A DNA stretch of 64,000 bases from UMGS1601 sp900553335 (lineage in GTDB: Bacteria > Bacillota > Clostridia > Oscillospirales > Ruminococcaceae): assembly GCA_937920725.1 (NCBI GenBank), contig CALEUW010000013.1:17030-81029 (forward strand), given 5' to 3'. The notes beneath the pieces are model-generated. The model did not search any database. It saw only the letters and a program-made list of their open reading frames with translations, and was not told where the DNA came from. Shown piece after piece: positions 8,680 through 18,745 of the stretch (within the stretch, counting starts at the first letter, position 1; the number at the start of each line of letters is the position of its first letter). Made by a program: the position numbers and the translations under genes.

Positions 8680-10602
8680 ATGAAGGACGGTTTTTTAAAA
8701 GTTGCCGCTGTTACTCCAAAGATAAGAGTAGGCGATACTGCGTTTAATACCAAAAACATTATAAATGCACTTGATAAAGCATATGAAGAGGGTGTAAAGT
8801 GTCTTGTTTTTCCTGAGCTTTGCATAACTTCATACACATGTCAGGATCTATTCTTTCAGCGTGCGCTTATAGATTCGGCGCTCAAATCGCTTTTTGAAAT
8901 AGCTGAAGCGTCAAGAAATAAAAAAATTCTTTTTGCAGTCGGACTTCCGATTTTAAAAGACGGAAAGCTTTTTAACTGTGCCGCAGTAATATATAACGGA
9001 GATATTTTAGGATTCGTTCCTAAATCAAGCCTGCCAAACTACAACGAATTTTACGAAGCAAGGCATTTCGCACCTGCTCCCGAAGAGAATACAAGCCTAC
9101 GAATAAAGTCTAAAGATTATCCGTTCGGCAAAAAGCTCATTTTTTGCTGTGAGGAAATGGACGAGTTTAAATTTGCGGTCGAGATTTGCGAGGATTTATG
9201 GTCGCCATGCCCTCAGTCAAACAGCCATGCACTCGCAGGTGCAACTGTAATCGGAAATCTCTCAGCTTCTGACGAGGTTATCGAAAAGGACAAGTATCGC
9301 TTATCGCTTGTGGCGAACCAATCAGCAAGACTTATTTCAGGATATATATATTCCAGTGCGGGTGACGGTGAATCAACTCAGGATATGGTTTTTTCGGGAC
9401 ACAATATAATTGCTGAAAACGGAAGCGTTTTAAAACAAAGCGCACTGTTTAAAAATGAAATGACCATAACTGAAATTGATTTGCAAAAGCTTACATCTGA
9501 ACGCACAAAAATGTCAACTTTCTGTGTAAACGACAGCAAGGGCTATGAATATATTTATTTTTCTATGCCGATAGAAAATACTTCTCTAACAAGATTTTAC
9601 GCTAAAGCTCCGTTTATTCCGAGCAGCCCCGATGAGCGTAACTATCGCTGCGATCTTATTTTGCAGATGCAGGCTCAGGGGCTTAAAAAGAGAATTGAGC
9701 ATACCGGATCAAAAGCACTGGTGCTTGGTATTTCAGGCGGACTTGACAGTTCGCTTGCAATTTTGGTATGTGTAATGGCGCTTGATCTTCTCGGACGTCC
9801 TCACAGCGACATTATTGCCTTAACTATGCCATGCTTCGGAACTACTAACCGCACACGAAGCAATGCGGAAATTTTGTGCAGCGCTTTAGGAGTTACCTTT
9901 AGGAGTATAGATATCACCGATTCTGTTCGTCAGCATTTTAAGGATATCGGTCATGATGAAAGCAACCACAATGTCGTTTACGAAAACGGACAAGCAAGAG
10001 AACGCACAAAGGTACTGATGAATATCGCAAATCAGGAAAGTGGTTTTGTTGTCGGAACTGGCGATTTGTCCGAGCTTGCACTTGGATGGGCAACCTACAA
10101 CGGAGATCATATGTCTATGTACGGTGTAAACGCATCTGTTCCTAAAACGCTCATAAGACATATTGTTAAGTATTATGCGGACACTTGTGAATATGAGCCT
10201 CTTTCCAATGTGCTTTTAGATATTTTGAACACACCTGTTTCTCCCGAACTTTTACCGACGGACGAAAGCAAGGAGGATATGAATCAAAAGACCGAGGATT
10301 TGGTCGGTCCTTATGAGCTTCACGACTTTTTCCTCTATTATGCTATACGTTTCGGATTTAAGCCGTCAAAAGTTTTACGGCTTGCAGTTTATGCGTTTGG
10401 CGGCGATTATTCAACCGAAACGATAAAAAAATGGCTTGGTACTTTTTACAGAAGATTTTTCTCACAGCAATTTAAACGTTCTTGTCTGCCGGACGGAGCA
10501 AAGATAGGTTCTGTTACCCTTTCTCCGAGGGGGGATTTCAGAATGCCGTCCGACGCTGTGTGGGAAATATGGAAAAAAGACCTATTAGATTCCGGAATTT
10601 AA
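8680..10602 (+). CDS. nadE: Glutamine-dependent NAD+ synthetase
   Basis: 640 aa in two domains. The N-terminal nitrilase-type glutaminase carries the Glu-Lys-Cys triad in FPELCIT, VPKSSLPNYNEFYE and EICEDLW. The C-terminal synthetase has the PP-loop ISGGLDSSLA and GTGDLSELALGWATY. It converts deamido-NAD to NAD+ using ATP and ammonia channelled from glutamine. The length matches the two-domain family. The frame extends 207 bases upstream, but those codons cross the hairpin cluster and the second promoter; the ATG at 8680 follows AAAGGAG and is the start. The next gene follows closely. Confidence 0.95.
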   Translation: MKDGFLKVAAVTPKIRVGDTAFNTKNIINALDKAYEEGVKCLVFPELCITSYTCQDLFFQRALIDSALKSLFEIAEASRNKKILFAVGLPILKDGKLFNCAAVIYNGDILGFVPKSSLPNYNEFYEARHFAPAPEENTSLRIKSKDYPFGKKLIFCCEEMDEFKFAVEICEDLWSPCPQSNSHALAGATVIGNLSASDEVIEKDKYRLSLVANQSARLISGYIYSSAGDGESTQDMVFSGHNIIAENGSVLKQSALFKNEMTITEIDLQKLTSERTKMSTFCVNDSKGYEYIYFSMPIENTSLTRFYAKAPFIPSSPDERNYRCDLILQMQAQGLKKRIEHTGSKALVLGISGGLDSSLAILVCVMALDLLGRPHSDIIALTMPCFGTTNRTRSNAEILCSALGVTFRSIDITDSVRQHFKDIGHDESNHNVVYENGQARERTKVLMNIANQESGFVVGTGDLSELALGWATYNGDHMSMYGVNASVPKTLIRHIVKYYADTCEYEPLSNVLLDILNTPVSPELLPTDESKEDMNQKTEDLVGPYELHDFFLYYAIRFGFKPSKVLRLAVYAFGGDYSTETIKKWLGTFYRRFFSQQFKRSCLPDGAKIGSVTLSPRGDFRMPSDAVWEIWKKDLLDSGI

Positions 10603-10620
10603 GAAAGGTAATCGGCAGCA

Positions 10621-12099
10621 ATGAGTTCTCAAAGCAAATATAAAAAGCTCTTTTCAAACACTATAATTTTTGCCATCGGATCCTTCAGCTCAAAAATACT
10701 TGTGCTGTTTCTCGTTCCGATATACACAAATGCTCTTACTACAAGCGAACTGGGAATCGCTGATTTGCTTCAGCAGATTTCAAACTGGCTTGTTCCAATT
10801 GTATCCCTGACCGTTTCGGAGGCAATAACCCGATTCGGACTTGACAGGGCATACAACAAAAAATCCGTATTCACAATAGGTACGATTCTAAATGCACTTG
10901 GGCTGCTTGCCCTTTTAATCATCATATTGTTGACATTTGCATTCGGACACAAGTCCGCAAGCGGAGATTCTACGCTAGATAAAATTATATTTGACAACGG
11001 ACTGATTTTGTACTTGTATGTATTCACAGCATCTCTTAAACTGTTGTTTTCATATTTTATCAGAGCAATTGAAATGGTTAAGCTTTATGCCTTTGTCGGA
11101 ATTTTGACAACCTTTTTTACACTATTGTTCACTGTACTTCTTTTATTAGGACTGAAAATAGGTGTAACAGGATACCTTCTTTCTATTATACTTTCAGACT
11201 TTATAGCTATTATATATATGTTTTTCAGAGCGAAGCTTTGGAAGTATTTCTCGCTTAAAAGCTTTGATAAGCCCGTGGCAAAGCAAATGCTCGCATACTG
11301 TGTTCCGCTTATTCCTACTCAGATAATGTGGCTTATTACAAACACATCTTCAGCTTTGATAGTAACCGTTTTTCTAAGTGATTCGGCAAACGGAATTTTA
11401 TCGGCAGCATATAAAATTCCAAATATAATTTCTACAGTTTATATGATTTTCGCACTCGCTTGGAATATGTCCGCTGTTTTGGAAAAGGACAGTGACGAGC
11501 AGGAGAAATTTTATGAAAACGTTTTTGAATGCAATCAGTCTGTAATGTACATTCTATCGGCTTTGATTTTGGTATTTTTGCATCTTGTAACTAATATTTG
11601 GATAGGTGCAGACTTCAGAGAATCGGTATTATATGCACCGATATTGATTTATGCTACCATATTCACTTGCTTTGTAACGTTTATGGGTACGATTTATTCT
11701 GTACATAAAAAGAGTGTACGAAGCCTTGTTACAGCGCTTATATCAGGCGGACTAAACATTGTGATAAATCTTGCACTGGTCAACTTGATAGGCATTTATT
11801 CCGCTGCAATAGCCGCATTTCTTTCATATTTGGTTGTCTTTATAATTCGTGCTGTCGACTGTCGGAAATACCAGCCGTTTAATTTGCACACTAAAAAGCT
11901 CTTAATAAACTGCTTTATTCTTGCGGTTATGTGCGTTTTGAATTATACGGTAAATAAGCTGACTGTTTTGTCATATACGCTTTTAATCCTGTGTATGATA
12001 ATTGTAATAGCAATAAATTTGAAAAGTGTTATGAGAGTAGTTAAAATAATGATTCCAGAAAAAATCTTAAACAAAATTCCATTAATCAATAAACTTTAA
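10621..12099 (+). CDS. Polysaccharide/lipid-linked oligosaccharide flippase (MOP superfamily)
   Basis: 492 aa with about 12-14 hydrophobic helices and the N-terminal pattern of Wzx/RfbX-type exporters (basic start, then SSKILVLFLVPIYTNAL). These proteins flip lipid-linked sugars across the cytoplasmic membrane for surface polysaccharide assembly. No glycosyltransferases are nearby, so the substrate is unknown. It starts 18 bases after nadE, probably on the same transcript. Confidence 0.8.
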   Translation: MSSQSKYKKLFSNTIIFAIGSFSSKILVLFLVPIYTNALTTSELGIADLLQQISNWLVPIVSLTVSEAITRFGLDRAYNKKSVFTIGTILNALGLLALLIIILLTFAFGHKSASGDSTLDKIIFDNGLILYLYVFTASLKLLFSYFIRAIEMVKLYAFVGILTTFFTLLFTVLLLLGLKIGVTGYLLSIILSDFIAIIYMFFRAKLWKYFSLKSFDKPVAKQMLAYCVPLIPTQIMWLITNTSSALIVTVFLSDSANGILSAAYKIPNIISTVYMIFALAWNMSAVLEKDSDEQEKFYENVFECNQSVMYILSALILVFLHLVTNIWIGADFRESVLYAPILIYATIFTCFVTFMGTIYSVHKKSVRSLVTALISGGLNIVINLALVNLIGIYSAAIAAFLSYLVVFIIRAVDCRKYQPFNLHTKKLLINCFILAVMCVLNYTVNKLTVLSYTLLILCMIIVIAINLKSVMRVVKIMIPEKILNKIPLINKL

Positions 12100-12116
12100 C
12101 GAAGGGAGGAGAAAAA

Positions 12117-12368
12117 ATGGCAGAGCTAAAATACGAAATCACTAAACATATCGGAGTGCTTTCCGAAAACTCAAAAGGATGGACCAAAGAGCTTAATATG
12201 ATAAGCTGGAACGATCGTGACCCTAAGTATGATATTCGTGAGTGGAATCCCGATCATACAAGAATGGGAAAGGGCGTTACTCTTACTGAGGAGGATGTCG
12301 AAAACCTCAGAAAGCTTTTAAACGGCGAAGAGCTTGAGGATGACATAAACGAAGAAGATTTCTTTTAA
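12117..12368 (+). CDS. YdbC/PC4-like nucleic-acid-binding protein
   Basis: 83 aa with the PC4 signature: a strand pair ending KELNMISWNDRDPKYDIREW, then GKGVTLTEEDVENLRKLL. Bacterial members (YdbC-like) form dimers that bind single-stranded DNA. The C-terminal end is very acidic. GGGAGG precedes the ATG and a strong terminator follows. It is probably the last gene of the nadE transcript. Confidence 0.8.
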   Translation: MAELKYEITKHIGVLSENSKGWTKELNMISWNDRDPKYDIREWNPDHTRMGKGVTLTEEDVENLRKLLNGEELEDDINEEDFF

Positions 12369-12384
12369 AGACAAAGCACTTAAA

Positions 12385-12418
12385 AAGCACCGATGAGGAA
12401 TTTTCCTCATCGGTGCTT
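12385..12418 (+). terminator. Terminator after the PC4-like gene
   Basis: A 16-bp perfect inverted repeat (12385-12400 with 12403-12418), flanked by A and T runs. Confidence 0.85.
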
Positions 12419-12744
12419 CATTATGTCGAAAAAGTATATTTAAAAACTCTCTTGCTCCTTGCGAAGGACAAACCTATTGAGAAGGTGGACACTAACAAAA
12501 CTCTATAGAAGTAAAGAATTTCCCCAAAGTTTTGAAAAAATTCGTTTCAAGACAGATTAGCTGAACTGCCTGATTACCAGTTTGCAAATGGCCAATATTA
12601 ACAGCTTTCATATTACTCTCCGTTTATCAAAGAAAGCCTGTTACATATGATAATCTCTAATTTCAAATTAAATTCCATTATCAACTGTCAATTAAATTAC
12701 GAATTATTCTGACTTCTCGCCTCTTAATTTCTTACCTCTAATAG
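12419..12744. other. Intergenic stretch without a gene; holds two short repeated motifs
   Basis: No convincing CDS is seen in these 326 bp. Bases 12522-12546 match 24 of 25 positions, in inverse orientation, with 63961-63985. Around 12690-12706 a run containing AGAATAATTCGTAATT (minus strand) recurs near 63723. Confidence 0.5.
12522..12546 (-). repeat. Dispersed 25-bp repeat, copy 1
   Basis: The motif with core AGTTTTGAAAAAATTCGTT is found again on the opposite strand at 63961-63985, 51 kb away, with one mismatch in 25. Both lie in gene-free DNA. Confidence 0.6.
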
Positions 12745-14007
12745 CTATTTATCTCCGTGAATGTCCTCAGCATACGTGTCAAATCCGCCTCTTGTGTAAA
12801 ACAGTTCTCTTATTGCAAGCGCACATCCGGATAAGAAGCGATGTCTTTCTTCAACTATGCTAAGTGAAATTTTATTTTTTACTTCCTCTCCCGCAATTTT
12901 CTCAATGGAATTCATAAGATCTTCATACACCTTATCTGTCATATAAAAGCACTGAATCACTATTCTCTGCGGGTTGGTTGCAAAATACAAATTGTTAATC
13001 AATACCGCATACTGATCGCAGATTATTCTTATTATCTTTGAAATTTCAGAATGATCTCCTGCGTCATATGCTCGCTTAATTATATTAATATTTATTCTGT
13101 CAGGATCCCCGCCCGTCAATTTAAAAAGCGTCGGCGTTTTATTTGCAGAATGTATCCCCCTAACCCTTTTAACAATCGCAGGTATTGACACTTCGTTCTC
13201 CGCACAGCCTCTTCTTCCGCATTTCGGACAACGGAAAGCAGAATTCTTATTTACAATCATTTTATCTACAAAGTCTGTTCTGTTATCATAAGAAACTATC
13301 GGATCGTTTAGATTGGCGACAACAAAGTGAATGCTGTTTCCAATTTGCAGATATGCAATATTTCGTCTGTCCTTGTCTTTATCCGGCAAAAAATCAATAT
13401 TCGCCATCGCCGTTCCCTTGACTGAGTTATCAAAAATAAGCGGAACCGGAAACTGAGAGTATATATCATCGGCAAGATGTATGTAATTAGGTTCACCGTT
13501 TTCTATTACTACCTTAAGACGCGAAAACATCGACGGAAATACTCCGAATCCTATTCCCAAAAGATCGCAATTTTTAAGACAATTGTCAGTCAAAATACTT
13601 TTTATCGAATCTTTTATAAAATCAGTAATATCATCGTATTCTGCATTTTCATCAATCTGTTTATTTCGCTTGTCAAGAACAAGTCCCGAAAGCGTCGATA
13701 AGCCAACGCTTACTATATCCTCTTCAACGCAAACACCAAGAACAAATTTATAGTTTTGGTTTATGTCAATAAGTATCTTCTTCCGCCCTCTCGGCGCTTT
13801 ATCGAGAGTGTGCTTATATTCTCCAACTTCGACAATTATTCCCTGGTCGATCATCTCATTAGTTATTATCGTAACCGCCGCCCTAGTAAGATGAAGCATA
13901 TTCGCAATATCAATTCTCGAAGTAGGTCCAAGACGTTTTAAAATCTTCAGAACCTGCATTCGGTTCTGACGCTTTAAATCCAGCTTGCTAATACCATGCT
14001 GCTGCAT
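12745..14007 (-). CDS. ROK-family transcriptional regulator (NagC/XylR type)
   Basis: 420 aa. An N-terminal MarR-like winged helix (NRMQVLKILKRLGPTSRIDIANMLHLTRA...) is followed by a ROK domain with the zinc motif CPKCGRRGCAEN near residue 270. ROK regulators sense sugars or sugar phosphates and repress carbohydrate genes. The ATG at 14007 follows AGGGGGA; a longer open frame runs into the adjacent repeat and is rejected. The sugar and targets are unknown; no sugar operon is directly beside it. Confidence 0.85.
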   Translation of the reverse strand: MQQHGISKLDLKRQNRMQVLKILKRLGPTSRIDIANMLHLTRAAVTIITNEMIDQGIIVEVGEYKHTLDKAPRGRKKILIDINQNYKFVLGVCVEEDIVSVGLSTLSGLVLDKRNKQIDENAEYDDITDFIKDSIKSILTDNCLKNCDLLGIGFGVFPSMFSRLKVVIENGEPNYIHLADDIYSQFPVPLIFDNSVKGTAMANIDFLPDKDKDRRNIAYLQIGNSIHFVVANLNDPIVSYDNRTDFVDKMIVNKNSAFRCPKCGRRGCAENEVSIPAIVKRVRGIHSANKTPTLFKLTGGDPDRININIIKRAYDAGDHSEISKIIRIICDQYAVLINNLYFATNPQRIVIQCFYMTDKVYEDLMNSIEKIAGEEVKNKISLSIVEERHRFLSGCALAIRELFYTRGGFDTYAEDIHGDK

Positions 14008-14040
14008 ATAAAAATTCCCCCTGAAAACAATTGTTAATTC

Positions 14041-14155
14041 AATAAGGGGCGCAGCCCCGTCATTCTGCGTTTTCAGTGGAGGGCTTATCCCACCACTGAA
14101 AAAAATCAAGCAGAACCCACCTATAGAGGTGGGGAAATCTTAATTTATTTATTTC
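14041..14155 (-). repeat. Structured intergenic repeat, copy A
   Basis: A unit of about 110 bp shared with 16543-16656 and 23706-23819. Read on the minus strand it has three perfect hairpins: CCCACC/GGTGGG, a 10-bp stem TTTTCAGTGG/CCACTGAAAA, and GGGGC/GCCCC. It lies between the tyrA 3' end and the ROK gene start. Confidence 0.8.
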
Positions 14156-14231
14156 AACAATTATTATAAGGGGGGATTATTAATTTTTTGTTAAATTATT
14201 TAAAATTTAAATTTAACTGTAAAGAATATAA

Positions 14232-15080
14232 TTAAAGCTCGCTGTTCATATCATTGGAATACTCTTTTAACTCTCTTCCTCTTTTTAAAAGCTCACACAA
14301 AGTCTTATCATCGTTGTTCTGCAAAGCTTCTTTATACTCTTTTAAATGATACATTATGTGATCTATTTCCTCAATAAGCGGTTCTCTGTTCATTAAAAAC
14401 AATGTTGTCCACATTCTCTCATTAAGCTTAGCTACACGAGTGAGATCTTTAAAGCTTCCTGCTGAAAATCCGAACTGCTTCTCAAGACTTGGACTCTTAA
14501 CGTATGCCGATGAAACGATATGTGCAAGCTGAGAAGTAAACGCAATAACCTCGTCATGCTCCTTAGGAGTTGCCTTTGTGCATCTCAAAAATCCAATTTC
14601 CTTAGCAAAGCCTGTAACAAAATCTATTATTTCCTTCGGAGTATTCTCCGTCGGAGTATAAATAAAGCTCGCCTTTTCAAAAAGGTTGTCAAGAGAATAC
14701 TCAAAGCCTGAATATTCCCGTCCTGCCATTGGGTGACAGCCTAGATAGTATACTCCGTTTTCACTTAATATCTTTTCGCAAGCCGTAACAACAACCTCTT
14801 TAACTCCGCAGGTATCTATCATTACTGCGCCCTTTTTTAAATCACCTGCGTGCTTTGAAACAAAGTCAATAGTTACATCGGGGTACAATCCGAGTATTAC
14901 TAAATCAAATGTGTTAAGCACTTCAAGCTCGAAGCCTCCGTCAATAGCCTCCTGCTGTAATGCTGCCGAAACCGCCGACTTGTCAATATCATAAGCGTAT
15001 ACGGGATAATCGGTATTCCTTTTTATCGCTTTCGCAATTGATCCGCCGATAAGTCCCAGTCCTATTATTGCAATTTTCAT
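14232..15080 (-). CDS. tyrA: Prephenate dehydrogenase
   Basis: 282 aa from the ATG at 15080, preceded by GGAGG. The Rossmann motif GLGLIGGSIA is at the N-terminus, followed by the substrate-site block CHPMAGREYSG and the helical dimerisation domain (TSQLAHIVSSAY). It oxidises prephenate to 4-hydroxyphenylpyruvate with NAD+ in tyrosine synthesis. No ACT domain is present, so feedback control by a fused domain is not expected. It sits apart from other aromatic genes in this window. Confidence 0.9.
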   Translation of the reverse strand: MKIAIIGLGLIGGSIAKAIKRNTDYPVYAYDIDKSAVSAALQQEAIDGGFELEVLNTFDLVILGLYPDVTIDFVSKHAGDLKKGAVMIDTCGVKEVVVTACEKILSENGVYYLGCHPMAGREYSGFEYSLDNLFEKASFIYTPTENTPKEIIDFVTGFAKEIGFLRCTKATPKEHDEVIAFTSQLAHIVSSAYVKSPSLEKQFGFSAGSFKDLTRVAKLNERMWTTLFLMNREPLIEEIDHIMYHLKEYKEALQNNDDKTLCELLKRGRELKEYSNDMNSEL

Positions 15081-15133
15081 ACAAGTTCCTCCAATCGCCA
15101 AAAAGCAATACTACATAAAGCACCGCGTTTTGA

Positions 15134-16525
15134 TTATTTGCAAATCTCGTAAATTGCCCTCGCATAGATTTTTGCAATAGCCTTTAAGGTTTCAATTTTC
15201 ACCTGCTCGTCTGCACCGTGCATATTTGTTTCCTCTCCCGGCATCTCAGCTCCGAACGCAACTCCGCCATCAACCGTATGGAGATATGTCGCTCCGCCTA
15301 CTCCAAGACATTTTCCCTCGTTACCCGTTACTTCAGTATATGCGTTTAAAATTGTCTTAATAAACGGTGTATTTTCATCAACCAAATGCCCCTCTAAAGC
15401 ATGGGTATACTCTATATCCATTCCAAGCGGCAAAAGCTTTTTCTCAACAATTTCTTTTATTCTTGCAAGACTTGCCGTTGCAGGAAATCTTATATCAACT
15501 CCGCCTTTTAGCTTTCCGTCATGAGCTTCAAGCAAGCTCAAAAGAATAGTCAAATCTCCGCTTTCTTCATCGCTCATTTTTATACCGAAATGCTCTCCGT
15601 TCCCTTCGTTATAAGGGAAAAGCTCATACAAGCTTTCAAGCGTTTTATAAAGCTCGCCTGTTGGCTTTAACGCTTTTAGTATACATATGAGTCCACAAAG
15701 CGCATTATCGCCCTTTTCCGGAGTTGAACCGTGAGCTGACACTCCCTTTGCAAAAATCGTTACTCCGTTTTTACTTTCCTCTATGTCAAATTCAATGTCT
15801 ATATCAAGACTCGCTGTCAAAGCCGCTGCTTCTGTAACAGTTACCCCCGAAACCTCCGCTTCGGCTTCATCCGGAACAGCGTTGACAACGCTTCCAGCTT
15901 TAAAGTAAGTCACCTGTCTTTCACCGGAGTTCACCGAATAATTTTTTGAAAATTCAAACTGACAAAGTCCTTTTTCCACATTGATAACAGGAAACTCGCC
16001 GTCGGGCGAAAGCATTATCGGGGGAAGCTTTGCATTGTTTTGATAATACTCAAGATCTTCCATCCCCGTTTCCTCAGCTGCACCAAGTAATAATCTAACG
16101 TTTTTACTGAGCTTAAATCCACATTCCTTTAAAGCCTTTATCGAATGTATAACCGCAACAGCAGGACCTTTATCGTCAATAACTCCTCTTCCGTATACCC
16201 TCTCACTGTCTACCGCAAGAGAAAAAGGCTCTTTAGTCCAGCCGTTCCCTTCAGGAACAACGTCAAGATGAGCAATAATTCCAAGCGGTGTTTCATTGCC
16301 GTTTAGATTACACTCCAACATAAATCCATCAAAGTTTTTCGTTGTCATTCCTATATTTGTAACGATTTCGTCAGCCTTAACTAATGCGTCATAGCACGCC
16401 TTTCCAAACGGCATTCCTTCGCACGCATCTGAGCGTTTGCTTGGAATCGAAACCAGTTCCTTGAGATCGCCAAGCATTGTATCAACATTGTCATCAATAT
16501 ATTTGTCAACACTTCTAAAATCCAT
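15134..16525 (-). CDS. pepV: M20 dipeptidase, PepV/Sapep type
   Basis: 463 aa. Metal-binding blocks of the M20 family are visible: AHLDVVPEG, the GAAEETGMED acid, SPDGEFPVINVEKG (characteristic of PepV), and a late NMHGADEQ. It cleaves dipeptides in the cytoplasm using a pair of Zn or Mn ions. AAAGGAAT precedes the ATG. Its place just before an oligopeptide ABC transporter and next to an M24 peptidase supports a peptide-utilisation cluster. Confidence 0.9.
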   Translation of the reverse strand: MDFRSVDKYIDDNVDTMLGDLKELVSIPSKRSDACEGMPFGKACYDALVKADEIVTNIGMTTKNFDGFMLECNLNGNETPLGIIAHLDVVPEGNGWTKEPFSLAVDSERVYGRGVIDDKGPAVAVIHSIKALKECGFKLSKNVRLLLGAAEETGMEDLEYYQNNAKLPPIMLSPDGEFPVINVEKGLCQFEFSKNYSVNSGERQVTYFKAGSVVNAVPDEAEAEVSGVTVTEAAALTASLDIDIEFDIEESKNGVTIFAKGVSAHGSTPEKGDNALCGLICILKALKPTGELYKTLESLYELFPYNEGNGEHFGIKMSDEESGDLTILLSLLEAHDGKLKGGVDIRFPATASLARIKEIVEKKLLPLGMDIEYTHALEGHLVDENTPFIKTILNAYTEVTGNEGKCLGVGGATYLHTVDGGVAFGAEMPGEETNMHGADEQVKIETLKAIAKIYARAIYEICK

Positions 16526-16542
16526 TTAATTCATTCCTTTTC

Positions 16543-16656
16543 AATAATGGGCGCAGCCCCGTTATTCAACGTTTTCAGAGGAGAATACAATCCCACGCTG
16601 AAAAAAATCAAGTGGAACCCGCCGCCTATAGACACGGGGATATCTTAATTTAGTTA
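16543..16656 (-). repeat. Structured intergenic repeat, copy B
   Basis: Second copy of the element of about 110 bp. It shares GGGCGCAGCCCCGT, GTTTTCAG, GCTGAAAAAAATCAAG and ATCTTAATTTA in the same order and orientation as copies A and C. It ends five bases from the stop of the M24 peptidase gene. Confidence 0.8.
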
Positions 16657-16660
16657 TACT

Positions 16661-17740
16661 CTATCCGATTATGGTAAGCTCTTTTGTAAATTTATTCAAG
16701 ACCTCTGCTCCGTCCTGAGTTACCATTACGAGATCTTCAATTCTCACTCCAACATCGCCTTCAAGATAAATTCCAGGCTCAATCGAAAATACCATTCCCG
16801 GCTTTAATATATTTTCATTTGTACTTGAAACATCGCCGTATTCATGGCACTCAATACCTATTGAATGACCTAAACGATGATTGAAAGTTTCACCGTAACC
16901 TGCATCCGTTATAATATCTCTTGCCGCTTTGTCAATATCGCAAAATCTTGCTCCAGGCTTTATAGCGTCAATCGCCGCCTGCTGAGCTTTCTTTACGATC
17001 TCGTAAATCTTTCTGTGTTCATCTGAAACGCTCTTGTAAAAGAAAGTTCTTGTCATATCGGAGCAGTAGTTGTCTTTCACACAGCCAACGTCAACAAGCA
17101 CACAGTCGCCCTCTTTTATTACTTTAGCGCCGCCCTCATAATGACCGATCGCTGCCGATGCGCCAAAACCTACAAGCGGTTCAAATGAATATCCGTCAGC
17201 ACCCTGCGACTTATAAAGCTCCATCATCTGCGAAGCTATACCTTCCTCCGTTACTCCATCAGCTACTCTTTTTATTATTTCGCCCATGGCATAATCATTT
17301 ATACGGCTCGCCTCACGCATTAAAACAGCTTCATCGCTGTCCTTTTGACTTCTTGCATAATCCACGCACTCCGATGAGTTTACATATTCACTTGCAGCTC
17401 CGCATTCCATAAGTCTGAGCAGAAATCTCGCTTCAAACTTCTTATCAATGCCAAGCGGCTTGGTATGGTCAGTATATTTTGCTAAAAGCTCTGCGGAGTC
17501 AACATTATCGTCAAATCTTATCTTTTCAACTCCTACATCTTCATTCACAGTAAAAAGCTCGTTGATAAAAAACTTGTTTTTTGAACTATCGCTGTTTATA
17601 TAAAGCGCAAGCATTCTTTCGCCGGGCTTTATCATTATACCTGTAAGATAAAAGACCGAGCAGGGATCACAGATAACCATTTGCTCCAGTCCTTTTTCTG
17701 ACAGGCTTTTTATGATTTCATTAAGTCTTTGTGTTTTCAT
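16661..17740 (-). CDS. M24-family aminopeptidase P-like Xaa-Pro peptidase
   Basis: 359 aa. An N-terminal creatinase-like domain is followed by a pita-bread fold with the five metal ligands visible in LVDVGCVKDNYCSDMTRTF (two Asp), GHSIGIECHEYG (His), FSIEPGIY (Glu) and VRIEDLVMV (Glu). It would remove N-terminal residues before proline. It lies between the PepV-type gene and opp genes on the same strand. Confidence 0.88.
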   Translation of the reverse strand: MKTQRLNEIIKSLSEKGLEQMVICDPCSVFYLTGIMIKPGERMLALYINSDSSKNKFFINELFTVNEDVGVEKIRFDDNVDSAELLAKYTDHTKPLGIDKKFEARFLLRLMECGAASEYVNSSECVDYARSQKDSDEAVLMREASRINDYAMGEIIKRVADGVTEEGIASQMMELYKSQGADGYSFEPLVGFGASAAIGHYEGGAKVIKEGDCVLVDVGCVKDNYCSDMTRTFFYKSVSDEHRKIYEIVKKAQQAAIDAIKPGARFCDIDKAARDIITDAGYGETFNHRLGHSIGIECHEYGDVSSTNENILKPGMVFSIEPGIYLEGDVGVRIEDLVMVTQDGAEVLNKFTKELTIIG

Positions 17741-17767
17741 AAAGGTCAGCCTCTTCTATTTATTTAT

Positions 17768-18745
17768 CTATTTATCATATAATTTGCACGCAACAAGATG
17801 TCCGTTTCCTGCATCCTTTAAAACGCTTTTATACTTGTCACAGCCCTCTGTTCTCTTAAAACAGCGTGAACAGAATCTGCATCCGTCGGGAGGATTGATA
17901 GGAGTCGGAACATCTCCCTCCAAAATAATTCTCTCGGTTTTGTTTTCAACATCAACCGATGGAATCGCTGAAAGAAGCGCCTGTGTATACGGATTCATCG
18001 GATTCTCGTAAAGCTCGTTTTTATCCGCCATCTCCATTATCTTTCCTAGATACATTACGCCTACTCTATCGCTAATGTGCTTAACAACATTGAGTCCGTG
18101 AGCAATAAATAAGTAAGTAAGTCCAAATTCATCTTTCAAGTCGTCAAGAAGATTTAAAACCTGAGCCTGAATAGATACATCAAGCGCCGAAACAGGCTCG
18201 TCACATACTATAAGCTTAGGATTAACAGCAAGTGCTCGGGCAATTCCTACACGCTGACGCTGTCCACCCGAAAATTCATGAGCATATCTGTTTCTCTGAT
18301 GGTTTGCAAGTCCCACACAGTTTAAAAGATAATTTACTCTTTTTTCAACTTCATTTTTAGGTAAAAGCTTATTAACTATGATCGGTTCTGCAATTATATC
18401 TCCTATTGTCATTCTAGGATTAAGAGAAGAATACGGATCCTGAAAAATAAGCTGAATATCCTTGCAGTATTCTCTTCTCTGCTTTGAATTAAGCGCCGTT
18501 AAATCAACTCCGTCATAGATTATCTTTCCTGCTGTCGGTGTGTAAAGGTTTACCAGCATTTTTCCTATAGTTGACTTACCGCATCCCGATTCTCCGACAA
18601 GGCCTAACGCTTCTCCCTTATATATTTTAAACGAAACGTCGTCAACAGCCTTTAATATCGAAGTCGGACGTCCGAAAAAGCTTCTTTCAATAACAAAGTG
18701 CTTTGTAAGTCCCTGTACCTCTAAAAGAACTTCTTTTTCCGCCAT
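17768..18745 (-). CDS. oppF: Oligopeptide ABC transporter ATPase OppF
   Basis: 325 aa ABC ATPase with Walker A GESGCGKST, signature SGGQRQR, Walker B LIVCDEP and the C-terminal oligo/dipeptide extension bearing four Cys (CRFCSRCF...GC), typical of the Opp/Dpp family. It pairs with OppD to power import. Its ATG overlaps the oppD stop by one base. Last gene of oppABCDF. Confidence 0.9.
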   Translation of the reverse strand: MAEKEVLLEVQGLTKHFVIERSFFGRPTSILKAVDDVSFKIYKGEALGLVGESGCGKSTIGKMLVNLYTPTAGKIIYDGVDLTALNSKQRREYCKDIQLIFQDPYSSLNPRMTIGDIIAEPIIVNKLLPKNEVEKRVNYLLNCVGLANHQRNRYAHEFSGGQRQRVGIARALAVNPKLIVCDEPVSALDVSIQAQVLNLLDDLKDEFGLTYLFIAHGLNVVKHISDRVGVMYLGKIMEMADKNELYENPMNPYTQALLSAIPSVDVENKTERIILEGDVPTPINPPDGCRFCSRCFKRTEGCDKYKSVLKDAGNGHLVACKLYDK